Assembly (NCBI GenBank): GCA_965215345.1 | Contig: CBDCDL010000002.1 | Span: forward strand, 248,001-312,000 | From: CATQHW01 sp965215345 | Lineage (GTDB): Bacteria; Spirochaetota; Spirochaetia; SZUA-6; Bin103 | Reading direction: 5' to 3' | Length of the DNA stretch: 64,000 nt | In this document: piece by piece, positions 60,394-64,000 of the stretch | How positions within the stretch are numbered: position 1 is the first letter of the stretch | Layout: every line of letters starts with the position of its first letter | Notes under the pieces: generated by a model | Databases searched by the model: none | The model's input: the letters and a program-made list of their open reading frames with translations, nothing else | What the model was told of the DNA's origin: nothing | Made by a program: the position numbers and the translations under genes

Positions 60394-61379
60394 CAGTTGA
60401 ACCGGATGCGCGGGTCGATCACGGCCAGAAGCACGTCGGAGATCAGCGTACCGACGACCGTCAAGCCGCTCAGCATCATGATGAAGCTGGCCGCCAGGTA
60501 CATGTCCTGGCCGAGCAGCGAGCGCAGCAGCATCGGCCCGGTGGTCGGCAGACTCATCACCACCGACACGATGGTGGCCCCCGACACGAGTTGGGGCAGC
60601 ATCCAGCCGACCGTGGCCACGAACGGGATCAGCGCCAGCCGTACCGGGTACTTGAGCAGCAGACCCAGCTCGGACAACCCCTTCGCGCGCGCCGCGGCCA
60701 CGTACGGCTTGAGAAGCTCGTCGAGCAGGTTGGCGCGCACGATGCGGATGAGCGACGCGGTGCCTGCCAGCCCCACCGCCAGCATCGGCATCCACAGATG
60801 CGACAGCAGGTCGCGCACCCGCGCCCAGCTCCACTCGGCGCGCGCGAAGTCGGGCGAGAAGAAGCCGCCGATGCTGGTCCCGAAGTAGCGTACCCCCACG
60901 TACATCAGGATCAGGGCGAACAGGAAGCTGGGCACCGCCAGCCCGAGGAATCCGAGCGACGTGGCGATGTAGTCGCCGAGCGAGTACTGCCGCACTGCGG
61001 AGTAGATGCCGATCGGCACCGACACCAGACACACGAACAGGAACGCGCTGCCGGTCAGGATCAGCGTAAGGCCGAGGCGCTCCCACATCAGCGAAGCCAC
61101 CGGCCGGTTCCAGATGAACGATTCGCCGAAGTCACCGCGCAGCAGAATCCCGGAGATCCACTTCCAGTACTGCACCAGCACCGGCTGGTTGAGACCGTAG
61201 CGCTCCTCGATGGCGCGAATGGCCGACTCGTTGACGCTGGCCGACTCCATCATCTCCGCCGCCACCGTGTCGGCGAAGGTGCCCGGCGGAAGCTGGATCA
61301 GCAGGAACGAGATGAACGAGATGACCAGCAGCGCCGGAATCGCATACAGGATGCGCCTGACGAAGTAACGGCCCATCAC
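60393..61379 (-). CDS. ABC transporter permease (OppB/DppB-like)
   Basis: A 328-residue permease starting MMGRYFVRRILYAIPALLVI, with six expected membrane helices and the EAA loop ARAKGLSELGLLLKYPVRLA. The periplasmic ERYGLNQPVLVQYWKWISG is the family signature. It forms the channel with the OppC-like protein. An 87-base gap with a stem-loop separates it from the solute-binding gene. Confidence 0.95.
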   Translation of the reverse strand: MMGRYFVRRILYAIPALLVISFISFLLIQLPPGTFADTVAAEMMESASVNESAIRAIEERYGLNQPVLVQYWKWISGILLRGDFGESFIWNRPVASLMWERLGLTLILTGSAFLFVCLVSVPIGIYSAVRQYSLGDYIATSLGFLGLAVPSFLFALILMYVGVRYFGTSIGGFFSPDFARAEWSWARVRDLLSHLWMPMLAVGLAGTASLIRIVRANLLDELLKPYVAAARAKGLSELGLLLKYPVRLALIPFVATVGWMLPQLVSGATIVSVVMSLPTTGPMLLRSLLGQDMYLAASFIMMLSGLTVVGTLISDVLLAVIDPRIRFN

Positions 61380-61401
61380 TCCCTCACACGGCTCCAGGGC
61401 T

Positions 61402-61433
61402 CCTGCCGGAGCTCCATGCGGAACCCCGGCAGG
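61402..61433 (-). promoter_or_regulatory. Stem-loop between binding-protein and permease genes
   Basis: CCTGCCGG (61402-61409) and CCGGCAGG (61426-61433) form a perfect 8-bp stem with a 16-base loop. In many ABC importer operons such a structure after the binding-protein gene protects its message and lowers expression of the permeases. No T-run follows. Function inferred from position. Confidence 0.45.
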
Positions 61434-61466
61434 CCCCGGATCGCGGTCGAATCCGCTTCCGGAGGT

Positions 61467-63416
61467 CTACTCGAAGAAGAACTGCTCGACGCCCACCGGC
61501 GAGTCGCTGGGGTAGGACCAGCTCAGGATCAGCCGGTCAGGCAGGTTGCGGAAGTTGTTCTTGGCGATGGTGATGGTCGGGATCGGAAACATGATGCCGA
61601 TGACGTGGAAGTCGTCGGCGGTGATCGCCAGGATCTCCCGCATCAGCCGCTCCTGCTCCTCCGCCGTCGCTGCCGCGTTGAACTCGTCGTAGAGCCGGTA
61701 CTGACGCTGCACCGACTCCGGCGGCACCATCGCTTCCGGCGCGTCCGGGTTGTCGTACCACAGCGCCCACCTGGTGGCGTGCTCGGATTCGAACGGGCTG
61801 GTCGGCAGGTAGATGCGCGGGTTGAGGTACAGGTCGCCCCGCGTGCCGCCGTCGCCCGACCACAGCACCACGTCGTGCTCGTTGGCGAAGATCTGCGTCA
61901 TGTGCAGCGAGCGCTCGATCTCCGTGAACTGCGCGTCGATGCCCACGGCGCGCCAGTTGTTGGCGATCAGCTCCCCGGCATCGAGGAAGTCGGCGATGAC
62001 CTCGAAGGCGATGCGGATCGGCTTGCCGTCCGGCCCGAGCCGGTTGCCGCTGCCGTCACGGTCGGCGTAGCCCGCCTCGTCCAGATACTGGTTGGCCAGA
62101 TCCACGCTGTACTCGGTGTACTGCCTGGCCATCTCTTCGGTGTACAACCCGGAGCTGCGCAACGGACTGATGTTGGCCGCCTCGCCCACGCCGCTGTACA
62201 CGGTATCGATGATGGCCTGCCGGTCGATGGCGTGCGACAGCCCGATGCGGAACTTCCTGTTCTGGAACACCTCGCGCTTGACCGGATCGGGATGGGTCAG
62301 GTTGAGCTTGATGGCGATCTCGTTGGCGTACGTGAAATCGGTGGGGATGATGCGGTAGTCGCCCCGCTCCCGGTTGTCGACGATCAGCGGCCGGAACTTG
62401 GGCGCGTTGAGGTGACGCCACTCCATGTCGATCTGGCCGTTGGCGGCCGCCAGTGCCACCGCGTCCTGATCCTCATACAGCGTGTACTCCTGGTAGTCGA
62501 TGTAGGGGAGCTGGTTGCCCGCCGTGTCCACCTTCCAGTAGTACGGATTGCGCTCGTAGAGCAGCGCGGTCGTGGTCTGCTGCGGACCGATGGTGATCAC
62601 GTAGGGGCCGATCACCGGGAACGCAGGATCGTAGCGCGGATCGGCGGTGGAGCCGTGCGAGTTGAAGAAGCCGCCCTTGATGCCCATCAGCTCGGGCCAG
62701 CTCGTGACGCCGGCCTCTGCGACCAGATCGTCAAGGTTCTCCGTGTTGTACTTCGGATGGAACTGCTCCAGGTAGTGCCTGGGATAGCGAACCGGCTCGC
62801 CGTTCGCCTCACCGGTGCACAGGTGCAGCAGGAACAAGCCGTTGGGCTTGATGAACGTGATCCTGACCGTGGTGTCGTCGATCTTCTCGGCGCTGAACGG
62901 CCGGCCTCCGGCCATGAAGCGCTTGCTCGGCGCGTACTTGAGCCCGTACTCCTCGTTACCCACCAGATCCTCGGCCCAGAACATGACGTCGTCGGCCGTG
63001 AACGGCGCGCCGTCCGACCACTTCATGCCGGGACGCAGATGGAAGGTGTATTCGGTAGCGTCGTCGTTGACCTCGATCTGCCTGGCGGCGTTGAGCACCC
63101 AGCCGGTCATGTCGATCTTCCAGCGGACCAGCCCGTCATGGTGGGTGGCCTGGCGGTTGACCAGCCCCAGGTCTGCGATGGTGCGCATGCCCTGGCGCCA
63201 CGTGCCGCCATACGTGCCGATGCGCTCCACGGGCGTGATCACCAGCGGATCGTCCGGCAACCGCTCCTCGACCGGCGGCAGCTCGCCGGCGGCGACCCTC
63301 GCCGCCAGCATCGGGGCCTCCTGATACTGTTGCGCCCACAGCGGCGTTACCGCCAGACCGAGCGTGAGGACCCCAACGGCGAGATTTCTGAGTTGTGTGC
63401 GACGCTGCAGATTCAT
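61467..63416 (-). CDS. Family 5 extracellular solute-binding protein
   Basis: A 649-residue periplasmic binding protein of the oligopeptide/nickel class. A signal peptide covers about residues 1-29 (NLAVGVLTLGLAVTPLWAQ). The domain contains YTFHLRPGMKWSDGAPFTAD, the family-5 signature, and FRIGLSHAIDRQAIIDTVYS. Start is ATG 63416 with GGAGG four bases upstream. The length is well above E. coli OppA, as in a subgroup found next to sugar-related genes. Ligand unknown; the neighbouring isomerase-like gene hints at sugar rather than peptide. Confidence 0.93.
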   Translation of the reverse strand: MNLQRRTQLRNLAVGVLTLGLAVTPLWAQQYQEAPMLAARVAAGELPPVEERLPDDPLVITPVERIGTYGGTWRQGMRTIADLGLVNRQATHHDGLVRWKIDMTGWVLNAARQIEVNDDATEYTFHLRPGMKWSDGAPFTADDVMFWAEDLVGNEEYGLKYAPSKRFMAGGRPFSAEKIDDTTVRITFIKPNGLFLLHLCTGEANGEPVRYPRHYLEQFHPKYNTENLDDLVAEAGVTSWPELMGIKGGFFNSHGSTADPRYDPAFPVIGPYVITIGPQQTTTALLYERNPYYWKVDTAGNQLPYIDYQEYTLYEDQDAVALAAANGQIDMEWRHLNAPKFRPLIVDNRERGDYRIIPTDFTYANEIAIKLNLTHPDPVKREVFQNRKFRIGLSHAIDRQAIIDTVYSGVGEAANISPLRSSGLYTEEMARQYTEYSVDLANQYLDEAGYADRDGSGNRLGPDGKPIRIAFEVIADFLDAGELIANNWRAVGIDAQFTEIERSLHMTQIFANEHDVVLWSGDGGTRGDLYLNPRIYLPTSPFESEHATRWALWYDNPDAPEAMVPPESVQRQYRLYDEFNAAATAEEQERLMREILAITADDFHVIGIMFPIPTITIAKNNFRNLPDRLILSWSYPSDSPVGVEQFFFE

Positions 63417-63465
63417 TTCTCCTCCTGATTGACAAAGCGGTGCGCTTGTCGACTTTGGCCGCCGG

Positions 63466-63494
63466 AGCATAGCACCACGGGCGCCGGCGGCCAA
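63466..63494 (-). promoter_or_regulatory. Candidate promoter for the ABC importer operon
   Basis: Minus-strand TTGGCC (63494-63489), a 17-base spacer and TATGCT (63471-63466) in the 180-base gap upstream of the binding-protein gene. It would give a leader of about 45 bases. The same -35 hexamer occurs in the toxin-antitoxin promoter candidate. Confidence 0.4.
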
Positions 63495-63596
63495 CACTGC
63501 CCGGACGGCGATCAGGAGGATCCCGGATCGCCATCACTACCTGGGCTTCACCCGCTTTGCCGGTCGGGGCCTGTTGCAAGCGCTTGGGGCGTGCCG

Positions 63597-64000
63597 CTAT
63601 ACCCCATCGCCGAACACGCGGCGGAAGTGCTCGACCGATGCGTCGAAGCCCGATCCCGGCGCACCGCCGGGCGGCTGGTAGTTGGCCTCCAGGGAGACCA
63701 CGCCGGGGTAGCCGTCGCGGCGAAGGGCGGCGGCGATGTCGACCAGATAGGGGGCCAGATGGCCCGTGCCGAGCGCCCTGAACTGCACCGTCGCCCGCGG
63801 GATATCCACGTGCACGTCCTTGACGTGGATGTGGCGGATGTGGCGGCGGCCCCTCTCGTAGCCGGTCGGAAACGGCTCCTCCGTGCAGTACAGGGAGTTG
63901 GCCGGGTCCCACAGGATCCCGAGCCGGGAGGAGCCCAGCTCTCCGATCAGCCGGGACGCCAGGAAGCAGGACGTGACCATGCCGCCGTTCTCGGTCTCCG
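63597..64000 (-). CDS. Sugar phosphate isomerase/epimerase-like TIM-barrel protein, N-terminus cut
   Basis: The visible C-terminal 133 residues read GILWDPANSLY, HIRHIHVKDVHVD and GYPGVVSLEANY, which are the late barrel strands and metal-ligand motifs of the xylose-isomerase-like (AP endonuclease 2) family. The frame continues past the window edge, and the ATG at 63980 is internal, not the start. Family members isomerise or epimerise sugars or inositol derivatives; the substrate cannot be told. It lies upstream of the ABC importer on the same strand, with a 180-base gap. Confidence 0.85.
   Translation of the reverse strand, partial: ETENGGMVTSCFLASRLIGELGSSRLGILWDPANSLYCTEEPFPTGYERGRRHIRHIHVKDVHVDIPRATVQFRALGTGHLAPYLVDIAAALRRDGYPGVVSLEANYQPPGGAPGSGFDASVEHFRRVFGDGV

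Noticed and set aside
63978..63980. ATG as the start of the TIM-barrel gene
   Set aside because: The frame is open to the window edge and the preceding codons (ETENGG) fit the family; half of the barrel would be missing.

Overview
The window is one contiguous, very GC-rich bacterial chromosome segment, almost entirely coding, with nearly every gene on the minus strand. It looks like a high-GC member of the Spirochaetota. The evidence is the coiled-coil gene at 2096-2689, whose N-terminus (RQLDRNNRSLEKVKRYGDR) matches the spirochaete-specific SpiroCoCo proteins, and an RpoB with Asn at the position of E. coli Ser531 in the rifampicin pocket, a known spirochaete trait. The S14 (type Z), S4 and L36 zinc-motif forms are compatible with this. 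No mobile element, rRNA, CRISPR array or replication origin is visible. The DnaK gene at the left edge and the TIM-barrel gene at the right edge are cut by the window.

Reading in the direction of transcription (right to left): 64000-57138 holds a sugar isomerase/epimerase-like gene, then a peptide-type ABC importer (solute-binding protein, two permeases, two ATPases) in a tightly overlapped operon. 57112-55140 is a small accessory patch: a methyltransferase gene broken by an internal deletion plus frameshift, an HIT hydrolase, and a plus-strand HigB/HigA-type toxin-antitoxin pair whose toxin is frameshifted and whose promoter carries a perfect palindrome. Next come mtfA (plus strand), dnaE, yggT, a 117-bp repeat with internal palindromes, recG and rsmD.

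From 47276 to 17495 lies a huge translation/transcription block: tRNA-Thr, rpmG, tRNA-Trp, secE, nusG, rplKAJL, rpoBC, rpsL, rpsG, fusA, tuf, then the S10, spc and alpha operons without interruption (rpsJ to rplQ). Many junctions are ATGA/GTGA/TGATG overlaps. S12 carries Arg43 and Ala91 at positions classically linked to streptomycin response.

The left 17 kb holds an unknown membrane protein, an unknown protein with a 15-bp tandem repeat, RNase Y and its partner YmdB, a plus-strand GerMN protein, der (EngA), a MerR regulator that seems to start at CTG inside the der stop, and an envelope operon (TPR protein, beta-barrel candidate, ExbB, ExbD, TonB, HAD phosphatase). A short SpiroCoCo protein, grpE and dnaK follow, with their own promoter candidate. 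The envelope operon and the accessory patch are the parts most worth a second look.
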